From NCBI GenBank assembly GCA_017634275.1, contig JAGBNQ010000028.1, positions 1 through 55,438 on the forward strand: a DNA stretch of 55,438 nt, written 5' to 3'. Positions 7,630-21,100 of this stretch are shown piece by piece. The notes under the pieces are model-generated. The model was not told the DNA's origin. It ran no database searches and saw nothing but the letters and a program-made list of their open reading frames with translations. The DNA is from Ruminococcus sp. (GTDB taxonomy: Bacteria; Bacillota; Clostridia; Oscillospirales; Ruminococcaceae). How positions within the stretch are numbered: the stretch's first letter is position 1; the number at the start of each line of letters is the position of its first letter. The position numbers were made by a program, and so were the translations under genes.

Positions 7630-9558
7630 TCAGATCTTAAGCCTGCCGACCTTCTCTCTGAGTGCATTTGCCTGAACAGAGAGCTGTTCGCAGGAGGAGG
7701 CTGTATGTATAGCCGTAACAGAGTTCTGCGCTACGACCTCGGAAATCTGCTCGATACCGGCAGTCGTCTGCGCTATCGCTGTAGCCTGATCGGCAGAGTT
7801 TTGGGAAATGCCCGAAACAAGCTCGGAAACTTCTTCGGTCATCTTTCTGACCTCCGTCATCTTATCGGCACTCTCGCTTGCAGCCTTAAAGCCGCGGTTT
7901 ACAGCGGCAAGCGTCTGCGAGATAAGGTTTGCGGAATCCTGCGCTGCCTGCGAGGATTTATTAGCAAGGTCAACTACCTCATCAGCAACTACAGCAAAGC
8001 CCTTGCCTGCATCGCCTGCTCTTGCAGCCTCGATTGATGCGTTAAGTGCTAAGATATTCGTCTGGAACGAGATATCCTCGATAGTTTTGATGATAGTGCT
8101 TATCTCGTTTGATTTTTCCTTGACCTCGGAAATAGCCGTAAGCATATTCTGCATCTCTATCTCCTGCTGGCTTACTCGTTCAGCAGAGGAATTTGACAGC
8201 TTAGCGGCATTCTTAGCATTCTTAGCTGTATTTTCAGCCTGATCGGCTATCTTTGACATTGTTGTGTTAAGCTCCTCGACCGCTGTAGACTGTTTGGTAG
8301 AGCCGTCAGCAAGTGCCGCTGAGTCGTTGGATATCTGGTGAACACCCGTAAGGACGTCAGATGCGGCAACATTTATCTCTGAAATAAGACTGCCGAGGGT
8401 AGTATTTATCTCACCGAAAGCCTCATTTATCTTCTCAAAGTCACCGTTAAACTCAATATCATTGGGCAGAGTAAAGTCACCCTTAGCCATTCCCTGCAAA
8501 TTCTCGGTAATAGCGCTGATATACTGCCTGAGCTTACTTACCGCAAGCGACAGAGAGGCCGTCATTTCCTCTGTTTCATCATTTGTATACTTTATCTCAG
8601 CCTCAGAGTGTATATCGCCATAGGAAAGAAGGTTGAGCCTTTCGGCAGAATATGCAACCGAGTCGGTTATCTTATTTGACACCTTAAAAGCTACCACAAC
8701 TTCAAGGAAAATAAGGAACACCGCAAGGCCTACGGAAATATATATAGCCATCATAACGCCGTCAAGTGCATCTTTATACGAGCCGATAACGCACACACTC
8801 CAACCGTCGCTGCCCTCGATAGGCTCAAAATACGCGCCAAAGGATTCGCCGTCGGAATTAAGCGTCATTATGCCGTTATCGCCCACTATCATTTTCTTTG
8901 AAAGTTCACTGTATACCTTATCCTCATCGGAGATATAGTTCTTTCTTTCCTCTACCAAAGAAGGATCGCTTGAGGCTATTACTGTTCCTTCCTTATCAAG
9001 CACGAGCACGAGCCTTGATTCATCGGTCTTTGATTTGAGCCCGTCAGAGAAAAGTGATGATTTCAGTGCGCCGTAAAGCACCCTGCCGTCAGGCATCTTT
9101 GTGCCTACCATTGTAGTGATACTGTTATCGGTAAGCCTTACTACGGGACTTGAAATATAAGTTTCCCCCGCAAGGGCGCGCTTGAAATACTCGCGCTCGG
9201 AAATATTTGTTGCATTGAGCGTTGTGCCGTCAGGCTTTGCTATACTGAAATCCTGAAAATATGTAGTGACAACAAGCTCACTGAGTATCTTTTTTATCTC
9301 TTCATCAGAGATATCGGGGTCAACAAGCTTAGGGTAATTAGCCGTGCTCTCTATCTGCATTTTTATAGTATTAGTCATACTTGACAGATTTGTCACATAA
9401 GCATCGGAGAGTGATTCAAGCTCCTCATCAAACTTTTTTGTCTGAATAGTCTGCGTAATTATTGATGATGCAAGCGTCATTACCACACCGCAAACCACGA
9501 CAGATATAATGCCAAGACGCATTATCCTGTATTTGATCTTAGTTTTTCTTCCTAACAT
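7630..9558 (-). CDS. Methyl-accepting chemotaxis protein with extracellular Cache sensor
   Basis: A 642-residue transmembrane chemoreceptor. Membrane helix 1 is at about 14-36, an extracellular dCache-like sensor at about 40-265 (with the FSIAKPDG and [15 protein letters not shown] segments typical of Cache domains), membrane helix 2 at about 268-292, then a HAMP-like region and a long cytoplasmic signalling coiled coil. The conserved tip ([21 protein letters not shown]) lies at about 495-520 and binds CheA/CheW. Cache domains usually bind small organic acids or amino acids. A consensus-like promoter lies 46-75 nt upstream. It implies a motile cell, although no other chemotaxis gene is in the window. 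Confidence 0.92.
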   Translation of the reverse strand: MLGRKTKIKYRIMRLGIISVVVCGVVMTLASSIITQTIQTKKFDEELESLSDAYVTNLSSMTNTIKMQIESTANYPKLVDPDISDEEIKKILSELVVTTYFQDFSIAKPDGTTLNATNISEREYFKRALAGETYISSPVVRLTDNSITTMVGTKMPDGRVLYGALKSSLFSDGLKSKTDESRLVLVLDKEGTVIASSDPSLVEERKNYISDEDKVYSELSKKMIVGDNGIMTLNSDGESFGAYFEPIEGSDGWSVCVIGSYKDALDGVMMAIYISVGLAVFLIFLEVVVAFKVSNKITDSVAYSAERLNLLSYGDIHSEAEIKYTNDETEEMTASLSLAVSKLRQYISAITENLQGMAKGDFTLPNDIEFNGDFEKINEAFGEINTTLGSLISEINVAASDVLTGVHQISNDSAALADGSTKQSTAVEELNTTMSKIADQAENTAKNAKNAAKLSNSSAERVSQQEIEMQNMLTAISEVKEKSNEISTIIKTIEDISFQTNILALNASIEAARAGDAGKGFAVVADEVVDLANKSSQAAQDSANLISQTLAAVNRGFKAASESADKMTEVRKMTEEVSELVSGISQNSADQATAIAQTTAGIEQISEVVAQNSVTAIHTASSCEQLSVQANALREKVGRLKI

Positions 9559-9604
9559 ATCATATCACCATATCCAAAAAATAATATAGTATTAACCATT
9601 TTTT

Positions 9605-9633
9605 ATTATAGCACATAATCACAAAAAATGCAA
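9605..9633 (-). promoter_or_regulatory. Sigma-A promoter for the chemoreceptor gene
   Basis: Minus strand TTGCAT (9633-9628), 17-nt spacer, TATAAT (9610-9605) preceded by TGC (extended -10). Start expected near 9598, 40 nt upstream of the ATG. Confidence 0.7.
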
Positions 9634-9679
9634 GACAAATACACAATAATTTATAGATTTATCTAAAAAATTCTCCTTC

Positions 9680-9708
9680 TTGACAGTATTGCCGTATTGT
9701 GATATAAT
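9680..9708 (+). promoter_or_regulatory. Full-consensus promoter that decides the exonuclease start
   Basis: TTGACA at 9680-9685, 17-nt spacer, TATAAT at 9703-9708. Transcription would begin around 9715, so the ATG at 9709 immediately after the -10 box lies outside the mRNA and cannot be the start codon. Confidence 0.85.
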
Positions 9709-9744
9709 ATGCAAGGTGATTTTTTTATTAAGGCGGTGAGAAAT

Positions 9745-10746
9745 GTGGCGCTTTGCTTTGCGGATTTTGAGTTTACCTGCGGAGGAAATATAGTAGGGCA
9801 GGAGGTTGAGCTTTTAAGCATCGGCCTTGTTATAACCGATGATGATGCAGGGAGCATACTCACCACATTTTACGATACAGTACGCCCGATAAGGCACCCG
9901 AAATTGACAAAGCAGTGCAGAAAGCTAACGGGGCTGACGCAGAGCATAATCGATGCATCGTTCGATGCTCATTACGTTTGCTCAAAGGCAAACGCTTTGC
10001 TTGAAAGCTACGATATAGAGAAAATATTCGTCTGGGGAAATTATGACACGGTAGGGCTCAATTCAACTGTTGCAAACTATGAGCGCTCAGCCCTTGATGC
10101 CGAGCCTGTAAGAAAGACCGCAAATGCTGTGACAGATGTTCAGAAAACGGTAATGCAGCGCTTTGGGACTAAGGATATAATAAACGTAAAGGATTTATCA
10201 TACGCACTTGAATTTGTGCCTGACGGGAGCTTTCACAATGCCCTTGTTGATGCGCAGGCACTTTTATGCATATATTCCCACTCGCTTAGGCCTGATGAGG
10301 GGTGCGATAAGGTATATGAGCTTTTAAACGAGAGAATGGAGCTTAAAAAAGCGCGCGAGGCCGAGCAGCGCAGGCTTGTTGAGGAGCGCCGCAAGGTAAT
10401 AATAGATGCTATGAGCGAGAATGAAAAGGCGCTTTATTCCTCGCTCGTTGACAGCGGAAACAAGCGCGGGGCAAGCCTGCTCATAAAGCTGCACGCAAAG
10501 GTAGAGGAGGGCTACAAAAAGCTGCCCGAGGGGTGTGAGATAGTGGCTCTCAGCTTTGATGATGACGAGCATCACGCGGCGATAAAGCTTATAGAAAAGC
10601 CGAAATTCCGCATTCCCGAGGACAGCGCCGCAACCTACAAAAGCTACGGGTATGATGAAAAGGAAAAGATGATACTTGACAGCTTTAAGCAAAAAAGCGG
10701 GTCAAGCAAGCCGCACATTAAAAGAAAAAAGCGCATAAGAACATAA
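9745..10746 (+). CDS. DEDDh-family 3'-5' exonuclease with charged C-terminal extension
   Basis: From the GTG at 9745 the product has 333 residues. This start follows AAGGCGGTGAG by 5 nt; an upstream in-frame ATG at 9709 is ruled out because it abuts the promoter -10 box. The N-terminal 200 residues are an RNase T/DnaQ-type domain: FADFEFT supplies the first Asp and Glu, WGNYDTVGLNSTV the second Asp, and FHNALVDAQAL the His and final Asp of the DEDDh set. It should trim single-stranded DNA or RNA 3' ends. The remaining part is a charged helical tail with a KRKKR C-terminus, probably for nucleic acid contact. Similar KapD-like stand-alone exonucleases exist in Firmicutes; the substrate is unknown. 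Confidence 0.85.
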   Translation: MALCFADFEFTCGGNIVGQEVELLSIGLVITDDDAGSILTTFYDTVRPIRHPKLTKQCRKLTGLTQSIIDASFDAHYVCSKANALLESYDIEKIFVWGNYDTVGLNSTVANYERSALDAEPVRKTANAVTDVQKTVMQRFGTKDIINVKDLSYALEFVPDGSFHNALVDAQALLCIYSHSLRPDEGCDKVYELLNERMELKKAREAEQRRLVEERRKVIIDAMSENEKALYSSLVDSGNKRGASLLIKLHAKVEEGYKKLPEGCEIVALSFDDDEHHAAIKLIEKPKFRIPEDSAATYKSYGYDEKEKMILDSFKQKSGSSKPHIKRKKRIRT

Positions 10747-10748
10747 GC

Positions 10749-10783
10749 CCCCTGCAAGGAAAAGCCTTGCAGGGGTCATTTTT
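10749..10783. terminator. Terminator between convergent genes
   Basis: Perfect 11-bp stem cccctgcaagg / ccttgcagggg (10749-10759 with 10765-10775), 5-nt loop, then TCATTTTT. It ends the exonuclease gene and lies just beyond the stop of the leftward HPr-kinase-like gene. Confidence 0.85.
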
Positions 10784-10784
10784 A

Positions 10785-11512
10785 TTATTTGCTCATAGTG
10801 CTAAAAGAAAGCTCGGCGGCGGAGATATCCATATTCGCTTTAAGGCGGTAAAGTGATAGGCGCTCGCAGGCTTTGTCAATAAGCGTCAGCGTCCTTGAAA
10901 GGGCGATCGGGTCAGTCGGGCGGTAGACCTGCTGCAAGAGCATAGAGTAGGCATCTTCTTTTGTTACCCTTTCGATGCTGTTTTGCTCGCCGCGCTCGAT
11001 TATGCATATAGCCTTAAGCGGGGCAGACATATTGCAGCCTAAGTTATGCTTGCCGTTATAGGGCGTGCCATAGACTGTCACCTCTTTCTCCCCTACCCTT
11101 AACAGCGGCTTGTCATCATTCACCATTACCGCCCTGTCACCGAGCAGCTGCCGCCATAGCCTTGTGTGGGTCGATTTCCCCGTGCCGCTTTTTGCGGTAA
11201 AGAGATAAGCCTGCCCGTCAACAGCTATTACCGAGCCGTGAAAAAGAAAGGTGTCGTATTCCGTCATCTTTACAGCGAGCTTTCTGTATGCCGCAAGCGT
11301 TTCAAGGTAATCATCTGCAAATTTAAAAGGCTTAAGCCCCTCAAACTCACGCTCACGGTCTGATTTTTCGCGTTCAAAGGCTATATTCTCTTCAGTAGTT
11401 TCTATCTCAAATTCGGGCTCGCCGTCAAAGGCGAAGTCCTTATAGATATCATATACCTTATCATTTACTGCCTTAAGCGCAAAGCATCTGTCTGCAATTT
11501 TATATGTTCTCA

Positions 11513-11513
<1 letters not shown>
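10785..11513 (-). CDS. HPr-kinase/PEP-carboxykinase-fold P-loop protein
   Basis: A 242-residue cytoplasmic protein related to the C-terminal catalytic domain of HPr kinase/phosphorylase. A Walker A loop, AKSGTGKST, is at 107-115, preceded by the FHGSVIAVDG strand (91-100), and followed by VNDDKP (131-136), the acidic metal-binding motif of this fold, and YGTPYNGKH (about 149-157). HPr proper needs a longer protein of about 310 residues with an N-terminal domain that is absent here, so the target is probably not HPr. Its ATG overlaps the beta-galactosidase stop by one base (TAATG), so it is translated from the lacZ message. The link to galactoside use is an inference from this coupling. Confidence 0.75.
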
Positions 11514-14542
<3,029 letters not shown>

Positions 14543-14551
14543 TCAACTATA

Positions 14552-14580
14552 ATTATAACAGTTATTTACCCTCTTGTCAA
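14552..14580 (-). promoter_or_regulatory. Full-consensus promoter for lacZ
   Basis: Minus strand TTGACA (14580-14575), 17-nt spacer, TATAAT (14557-14552). The -35 box starts right at the T tract of the upstream gene's terminator. No obvious operator palindrome overlaps it. Confidence 0.85.
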
Positions 14581-14581
14581 C

Positions 14582-14609
14582 AAAAAGACCGCTCAAAAAG
14601 AACGGTCTT
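14582..14609 (-). terminator. Terminator of the EAL protein gene
   Basis: On the minus strand AAGACCG / CGGTCTT (14609-14603 with 14591-14585) followed by TTTTG, 18 nt past the EAL gene stop and directly before the lacZ promoter. Confidence 0.7.
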
Positions 14610-14626
14610 AGTACAGTTTTCTCATA

Positions 14627-16804
14627 TTATTTTATAAATGCCTCATTTATCTTCAGCTCGCCCTTATAAATGCGCTCTCTGAGGTCATCAATAGGCATGG
14701 GCTTTGAAAAAAGATAGCCCTGTGCAAGCTCGCAGCCGATAGATGCAAGAAACTCAAACTGGTCCTTATCCTCAACGCCCTCGGTGAGAGAGCGCATTTC
14801 TATCTGCCTTGAAAGCTCGACTATATTGTTAAGGATAGGCTTGGATTTGGAATTCTCGGAAAAATCGGATAAGAACTTCATATCTATTTTCAAAACATCA
14901 AAATAATAATCCTTCAAAACGTTGAGAGAGGAATAGCCGCTGCCGAAATCATCAAGCCATACAGTATAGCCCGACTCCTTAAGCCTCTTCATAGCATCCT
15001 TAAGGGTATTTTGCTGGTCGGTAAGGGCGCTCTCGGTTATCTCAACATCAACAAAGCTTTTATCTACCGAAAACTCCTCAACATAGCCCGTCAGCACGCC
15101 GACTATATCGCAAAGCTCAAAATCAAGCCGCGAGAAATTGATAGACACGGGCGCAAAGGGCAGCTGCTCGTCCTTAGCCCTGCGGTATTCCTTGCAGACC
15201 TCTCTGATAATGCAGGAATCAAGCTTGTGAATCTGTCTGTATTCCTCCAGGACCTCGATAAACGCACCGGGCGGCAAAAGCCCGTAGGTAGGGTCAAGCC
15301 ACCTTGCAAGTGCCTCAAAGCCGACTATCGTCCTATCCTTAGTTGACACAACGGGCTGATAGTAGACCTTGATATAGCCTTTTTCTATTGCATTGTCGAT
15401 GTTATTTACGATATACTGCTTTAGCCTGAACTTTTCAGCAAGCGCCTTATCATAGAGCTTGAAGTTTAGCTCATAGTGTTTTTTTATGCTGCCACAGGCA
15501 AAGCGCGCTCTGTCACACGCGAGCGAGGGGTCTGTCTCGCCATCTGTAGGGCGGTAAGCGCCGCATTTCAGCTCTAAATGCACCTCGCGCTCAAAATCAT
15601 GTATCCTCTCGCATAGCTTTGAAATTATCCGATCTGCGCCCTCATACCTTGTAAGCACCACAAAGTGGTCATCCGAAAAGCGCGAAACAAGAGAATCCTT
15701 AAAGCTTTCATCTATCATATTCGCGGCACTCTTAAGCAAGTCATTTCCCTCATGAAAGCCGTATTTTTCGTTATAGTATTTAAAATTCACTATATCAAAG
15801 AACAGAAAAACAAAATCATCCTTATTCTCTGAGCTGTTACTTAGCAGCTTATCAGCCTCGGAGCGGAAATAGACCATATTATGTATCCCCGTAAGCTCAT
15901 CATAGGCGGATATCTTTGACAGGTAGGAATTAACGTCCTCAAGATCCTCCTCCTTGACAGCCTGCGAGAGCGTCTTATTATAATTGCTGATACAGAAAAG
16001 CAACGTGGAAAGCCACATTGTAAAGCCATTTATCTTGATGCCGTCGCCAAGCCCCGTCTTGACTGTTGAAAAATCAATTACACCCGTAAACTTGCCGACG
16101 GTGTTAAGGTCGATCATATCACTTATTTTATAGTAAAAGACAAGGTAAGACGCCGAAAGCACCAAAAAGCCGATATACGGCCGCCATACCAAAAGGCATA
16201 TAACAAAAAGCTCCATTGTAAGAAAGGTAAGTATCTGACCGCCGCTTTGGTAGCTGTTGGCGGAGATTATAATGCCAAAGTTTATACATTCAAATGAGAA
16301 TATATACATAACAGATAAGCTTTCCCATTTTTTATCCTCGCCGTTTTTTAACAGAACAAATGAGAAAACGATCATCGAAAGAGCCGAGAGCATTAAAATG
16401 ATATAGTTATGCAGATCGCTGCCCGTCTTTGTTTCGGGGGAATACTCATAGAGCATTTTGACCTCAAACGCGCAGACCGCCGCTGACATGATCATTACAA
16501 CAATTGCGGCAAAACGGCATTTTCTGAAATTATACAAAGCCCTGACTGCAAAAAGCAGCATAAGTAATCCCGAGCTTAAAAGCAAAAAATAATTGGAATA
16601 ATACTTTTCCGTCAGATGCCAAAACTGTGCCTGCAAATGGTTTTCATAGATAGTTCTTGTCATTCTGACTATCATCCAAAGCTCTAAAACTATAACTACT
16701 ACCGACATATAAATGCTTGCGCGCATATTTGTATCGTAAAAGTATTTTCTGACGTAATCGCTCTGCTTATCAAGGCCGAGCATTCTTTTTATCCTTTGGG
16801 TCAT
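14627..16804 (-). CDS. Membrane c-di-GMP phosphodiesterase: degenerate GGDEF plus intact EAL
   Basis: A 725-residue inner-membrane protein from the ATG at 16804, chosen because it follows AAAGGGGG by 9 nt while an upstream in-frame ATG at 16837 is only 7 nt from the predicted transcript start and lacks a site. Residues about 28-275 contain roughly seven membrane helices; about 295-450 is a GGDEF fold whose signature is RFSDDHF (375-381) instead of GGDEF, so no cyclase activity is expected; about 465-715 is an EAL domain with EALARW (497-502), the Asn in SINFSRL, EITES (588-592), DDFGSG (618-623), KID (639-641), EGVE and QGYLFSKP. All catalytic residues for hydrolysing c-di-GMP are present; the GGDEF may serve as a GTP sensor. 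Confidence 0.9.
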   Translation of the reverse strand: MTQRIKRMLGLDKQSDYVRKYFYDTNMRASIYMSVVVIVLELWMIVRMTRTIYENHLQAQFWHLTEKYYSNYFLLLSSGLLMLLFAVRALYNFRKCRFAAIVVMIMSAAVCAFEVKMLYEYSPETKTGSDLHNYIILMLSALSMIVFSFVLLKNGEDKKWESLSVMYIFSFECINFGIIISANSYQSGGQILTFLTMELFVICLLVWRPYIGFLVLSASYLVFYYKISDMIDLNTVGKFTGVIDFSTVKTGLGDGIKINGFTMWLSTLLFCISNYNKTLSQAVKEEDLEDVNSYLSKISAYDELTGIHNMVYFRSEADKLLSNSSENKDDFVFLFFDIVNFKYYNEKYGFHEGNDLLKSAANMIDESFKDSLVSRFSDDHFVVLTRYEGADRIISKLCERIHDFEREVHLELKCGAYRPTDGETDPSLACDRARFACGSIKKHYELNFKLYDKALAEKFRLKQYIVNNIDNAIEKGYIKVYYQPVVSTKDRTIVGFEALARWLDPTYGLLPPGAFIEVLEEYRQIHKLDSCIIREVCKEYRRAKDEQLPFAPVSINFSRLDFELCDIVGVLTGYVEEFSVDKSFVDVEITESALTDQQNTLKDAMKRLKESGYTVWLDDFGSGYSSLNVLKDYYFDVLKIDMKFLSDFSENSKSKPILNNIVELSRQIEMRSLTEGVEDKDQFEFLASIGCELAQGYLFSKPMPIDDLRERIYKGELKINEAFIK

Positions 16805-16850
16805 ACACTTAACCCCCTTTTCTATAAAAATAAACATACCTATTTATTAT

Positions 16851-16879
16851 ATTATAAAGCTTTTATTATTCATTGTCAA
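16851..16879 (-). promoter_or_regulatory. Full-consensus promoter for the EAL protein gene
   Basis: Minus strand TTGACA (16879-16874), 17-nt spacer, TATAAT (16856-16851). Start near 16844, giving a 40-nt leader before the ATG at 16804. Confidence 0.85.
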
Positions 16880-16919
16880 CTATTATTTTTAAAATTATAC
16901 AAAATTTTATTGTCGGCGC

Positions 16920-16948
16920 TTGACAAATTATGCAATATATACTATAAT
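16920..16948 (+). promoter_or_regulatory. Full-consensus promoter for the aldo/keto reductase
   Basis: TTGACA at 16920-16925, 17-nt spacer, TATAAT at 16943-16948, about 50 nt before the ATG at 16999. It is divergent from the EAL promoter 40 bases away. Confidence 0.85.
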
Positions 16949-16998
16949 ATATAAAACCAAAGTGCTATAAGTGACATAAATAATAAAGAGGTGTTATT

Positions 16999-18105
16999 AT
17001 GGATAAGGTAAAGAAAAAATTAGGCTTTGGCTGCATGAGGCTGCCAATGAAGGGTGCCGAAGTCGATAAAGAGCAGTTTTGCAAAATGGCTGACAGATTC
17101 ATCGAGGAGGGCTTTAACTACTTTGACACAGCCCACGGCTATATCGGCGGAAAGAGCGAGCTTGCTATAAAAGACTGCGTCACATCGCGCTACCCGAGGG
17201 AGAAATACATTCTCACCGACAAGCTGACCGACAGCTACTTCAACAAGGAGGAGGATATAAGGCCTTTCTTTGAGAACCAGCTGAAATGGTGCGGTGTGGA
17301 TTATTTTGACTTTTACCTTATGCACGCGCAAAACAGAGGGAACTATGAGAAATTCAAGCGCTGCCGCGCCTACGAAACCGCCTTTGAGCTTAAAAAAGAG
17401 GGGAAAATAAGGCACGTTGGCATTTCATTCCACGATACTGCAAAAACGCTTGATAAGATTCTTACCGAATATACCGAGATAGAGATAGTTCAGATACAGC
17501 TCAACTACCTTGATTTCAACGACCCTGCCGTTCAGTCAAAGCTCTGCTACGAGACCTGCCGCAGGCACGGGAAAAACGTGCTTGTTATGGAGCCCGTAAA
17601 GGGCGGCAACCTTGTAAGGCTGCCCGAGGAGGCAAAGACCGTACTTGATGAGCTTAACGGCGGAAGCCCTGCAAGCTATGCTATAAGATTCGCGGCAGGC
17701 TTTGAGGGAATGGTATCTATCCTATCGGGGATGAGCAGCATAGAACAGCTTGAGGACAACATAAGCTATATGAAGGATTTTGAGCCTTTAAATGACTCCG
17801 AAAAAGCCGCGCTCACAAAGGTAGTGAGCATTCTTCGCGGAAAGCACCTTATAGAATGCACAGCCTGCCGCTACTGCACTGACGGGTGCCCGAAGAAAAT
17901 ATCTATCCCCGACCTGTTTTCGTGCATGAACACCAAAAAGCTCACGGGCGACTGGAACCCCGATTTTTACTACAACGAGGTATACACCAAAAACGGCGGC
18001 AAGGCAAGCGAGTGCATAAAATGCGGAAAATGCGAGAAGATATGCCCTCAGCATCTTCCGATAAGAAAACTGCTTGAAGATGTGGCAAAGGTGTTTGAAA
18101 GATAA
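16999..18105 (+). CDS. Aldo/keto reductase with C-terminal 2[4Fe-4S] ferredoxin domain
   Basis: A 368-residue cytoplasmic oxidoreductase. Residues about 5-275 form the aldo/keto reductase barrel with catalytic Asp43 and Tyr48 in FDTAHGYIGG, Lys75 in TDKL and the His in LMHAQN. Residues about 285-345 carry two cysteine clusters, CTACRYCTDGCP and CIKCGKCEKICP, which hold two [4Fe-4S] centres. This fusion is common in anaerobes and is thought to let electrons pass between NAD(P)H, the carbonyl substrate and ferredoxin; the substrate is unknown. A monocistronic unit: perfect-consensus promoter upstream, ribosome site AAGAGG before ATG, and a strong shared terminator at 18130. Confidence 0.9.
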   Translation: MDKVKKKLGFGCMRLPMKGAEVDKEQFCKMADRFIEEGFNYFDTAHGYIGGKSELAIKDCVTSRYPREKYILTDKLTDSYFNKEEDIRPFFENQLKWCGVDYFDFYLMHAQNRGNYEKFKRCRAYETAFELKKEGKIRHVGISFHDTAKTLDKILTEYTEIEIVQIQLNYLDFNDPAVQSKLCYETCRRHGKNVLVMEPVKGGNLVRLPEEAKTVLDELNGGSPASYAIRFAAGFEGMVSILSGMSSIEQLEDNISYMKDFEPLNDSEKAALTKVVSILRGKHLIECTACRYCTDGCPKKISIPDLFSCMNTKKLTGDWNPDFYYNEVYTKNGGKASECIKCGKCEKICPQHLPIRKLLEDVAKVFER

Positions 18106-18129
18106 TATAAGTCCAATAATTCGTACACA

Positions 18130-18161
18130 AAAAGCTCCTCCGATATTTCGGAGGAGCTTTT
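18130..18161. terminator. Strong bidirectional terminator
   Basis: A 14-bp perfect stem (AAAAGCTCCTCCGA with its complement, 18130-18143 and 18148-18161) with a 4-nt loop and T runs on both strands, between the convergent reductase and HD-GYP genes. Confidence 0.9.
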
Positions 18162-18165
18162 GTTA

Positions 18166-21100
18166 TCAGTCCTTTTTGTTATAGAGCTTTTCGACATCTA
18201 TCGTGCCGTTGTCGATAAGCTTAAGCAGAACATCTACCATTTGCGGGTCAAACTGCTTGCCGCGTCCCTCGGCAAACTCGTTTCTTACATAGCCCATATC
18301 AAGCTGCTTACGGTAAACTCTGTTAGCCGTCATCGCGTCAAACGCATCGGCAACACCTATCAGTCTGCCGTAGATAGGAATTTCCTCGCCCTTCAGGCCT
18401 GAGTTATAGCCGCTGCCGTCATAGCGCTCGTGGTGATAAAGTGCGCCGTCAACAACGTGTTCAATAAGTGTAAAGTCCTTAAGTATCTCAGCACCCTTTG
18501 TAACGTGGGTCTTCATTATCTTATATTCATCATCGGTAAGGCGCGAGGGCTTATTCAGAATACTGTCGGGAATGCCTATCTTGCCGATATCGTGCAAAAG
18601 TGCGGCATTTCTGAGGTTCTCTATCTCCTTTTTATCCCAGCCAAGCTCTTTAGCCATCATGACCGCATATTCGGAAACGCGGAAAGAATGCCTGCTCGTG
18701 TTGCCGTCCTTAGCGTCCACCGTCTTAGCGATAGCAAGGATAGTTTCGTTGCCCATTTGTACTTGTTTCTCAGCAAGCTCTAACTGTGCCTTCTGTCTTT
18801 CAAGGATACGCTGTGTCTGCCGTCTTACGATAAACCATGTCAGCCAAGCTACCGCGAGCATCGCAACTGTTATCATATAAACGCTGAAATAGGAATTATC
18901 ATATATTTCCTTTTGCTTGCGTATCGGGAAAGACAGCTCGTCAATAGTATTTCCGTTGTTGTCAAGAACCTTTAAGCGGAATGTATAGTTTCCTACGGGG
19001 AGGTTTGTGTAGGTAATGCTGTCAAGCTCGCTGTTTGAAAGTACTGTCGGCTCTTTATCAAAGCCCTCTAAGATATAGCTTACAGTCGGGTCTTCGATCG
19101 AGTAATTGATCACCTCGGGGAAAAGCTCTATCCTGTTGACATTTCTTGCTATATCCGCAGGCTCGTAGCTGTTTACGCTGACATAGTCCTTATCAAGTCT
19201 TAAAGTAGTGAGTTTCATTTTGAATGACTCGGCATTTGAGAGGTAGTTTTTCATATCAAACATAAGAACGCCCGTGTCACAGCTTATATAAAGCCTGCCC
19301 TCATCATCGCAGTAATTCCATGAATTGGCGGTGATAGATGCGGTAAGTCCGCGCTTTGCATCAAGCTTTACATAGCTTAGCTTATCATTGGCGATAAGCT
19401 TTTGCTCGTCAACTACATATATTCCCGCACTTCCCAAAACGAAAAGCTTGCCGTTGCCGTCGCTCCAGAGGTCAAAGTTATTTGAATAAGGGAAGGATGA
19501 AAGCGTTTTTATCTCGCCCGATTTGTTTATATAGCAAAGGCCGTTGCTCGTTACGGCAAAAATGCCGCCGTCAGAGCTTTTTGCAAGCCTTAGTATAACT
19601 CCCGAGGAAAGCCCCTCGTTTCTTGTGATGTGACCTGTGACCTTTCCGTCTTTCAGGAAGAAAATACCATCACCGTCGCTGCCTGCCAAAAGGTCGCCGT
19701 CATCACCCTCAAGCAGGCAAAGCACAGCCGACGAGGTAAAGTCATCGCCGTAGCCGATACTTCCCGTGATTTTTAAGTCCTTGATAAAGGAAATGCCCGT
19801 ATCACCTGCCGAGGCAACAGTTCCGTCGCTCATCATAGCTGTTACTCTTGCCCAGTTGCCCGATGCGCCGTCTGTAGCATCAAAAACCTTTATCTGCCCC
19901 CCGGGTGAGCATACCACAAGCCCCTTGCCATAGCTGCTTACCCATAGGTCGCCGCCCTTATCGGTCTTTATGCAGCGGATACGAACACCGTCAAGCATTT
20001 GTGTGAGCTTGTTTTCAATTAGCTCGCCGCTGTTTTCATCAAGTATCTTAAGCCCCTTGTCCGTTCCTACATACATTTTTCCGTCAGAGCGCTCTACTGC
20101 GTTTACTACCGAATTCTCAATGCCGTAGGTCGTGAAAATATCGGTAAAAACAGATGCCGACATCTTCAAAAGCCCGAGCCTTGATGATGTAAGCCATATA
20201 TTTCCCTGATAATCCACCTCAACGTTGTCGATAGAGTTATTGAAAGAATTGGTGTTTATACGGAAAAAGCTGCCTTCTTTGTCAAAATAGCCCACACCGT
20301 TGTCAGCGCAGATAAACACCTTCCCGTCACTGCCCTTATCAATTTCGTTTATATAGGACAGATCGCCGCATTCAAGGGTCTGCGTCTGCGAGAGCTTGCC
20401 GCCAGAAACGTCATACACCCTTACGAAATTATCGCTCATTCCCGCATAGAGCTTATCGCCTATAAACTGCGCGCAGGCAAATGAATGCTCATCATCACCG
20501 AGATTCAATGAATCAAGTATCTGCTTATCCCTCATAAGGTAAAGTGTTCCGCCTGCTGTTACACAGGCAGCGTTAAAGCCGCTTGTGACCACGCAGTCTC
20601 CTGTGCCTACATCTGAAAGCTCACCCACAACAGTAAGCTTATTATCAGCGTCCATAGTAAGTATCATAAGCGAGCCTGCCGTACCTACATAGTAAAGCCC
20701 GTCATCAGTCTGAGAAACACTTCTTACCGAGTTTGAGCTTAGGCCGCCCTCTTCATCAAGGGTAGCTATCACCTTTTCGTCCTTGGCAACAGCAAGGCCG
20801 TTATCGTTTGTGCCTATCCAAAGTCTGTCCTTAGGGTCAACATAAAGTCTGTTTACGTTTTTAACAGTCTTGTATTCATCCTCTATCTTAAACTCCTTGC
20901 CTGCATAGCGGTAAAGGCCTGCGTATGTACCTATCCAAAGCACACCGTCAGAGGTCTGCTCGATATCGTTAGCCTCGCCGCATTCAAGCCCGTCTGCTTT
21001 GCTGTAGACTGTCTGAATATACGAATCATACTCGGATACCGCCGCGGCTTTCGGCATGCTGTCTGAACTCTCCTGCTTTGCGCTTACGGGCAGGCTGCTT

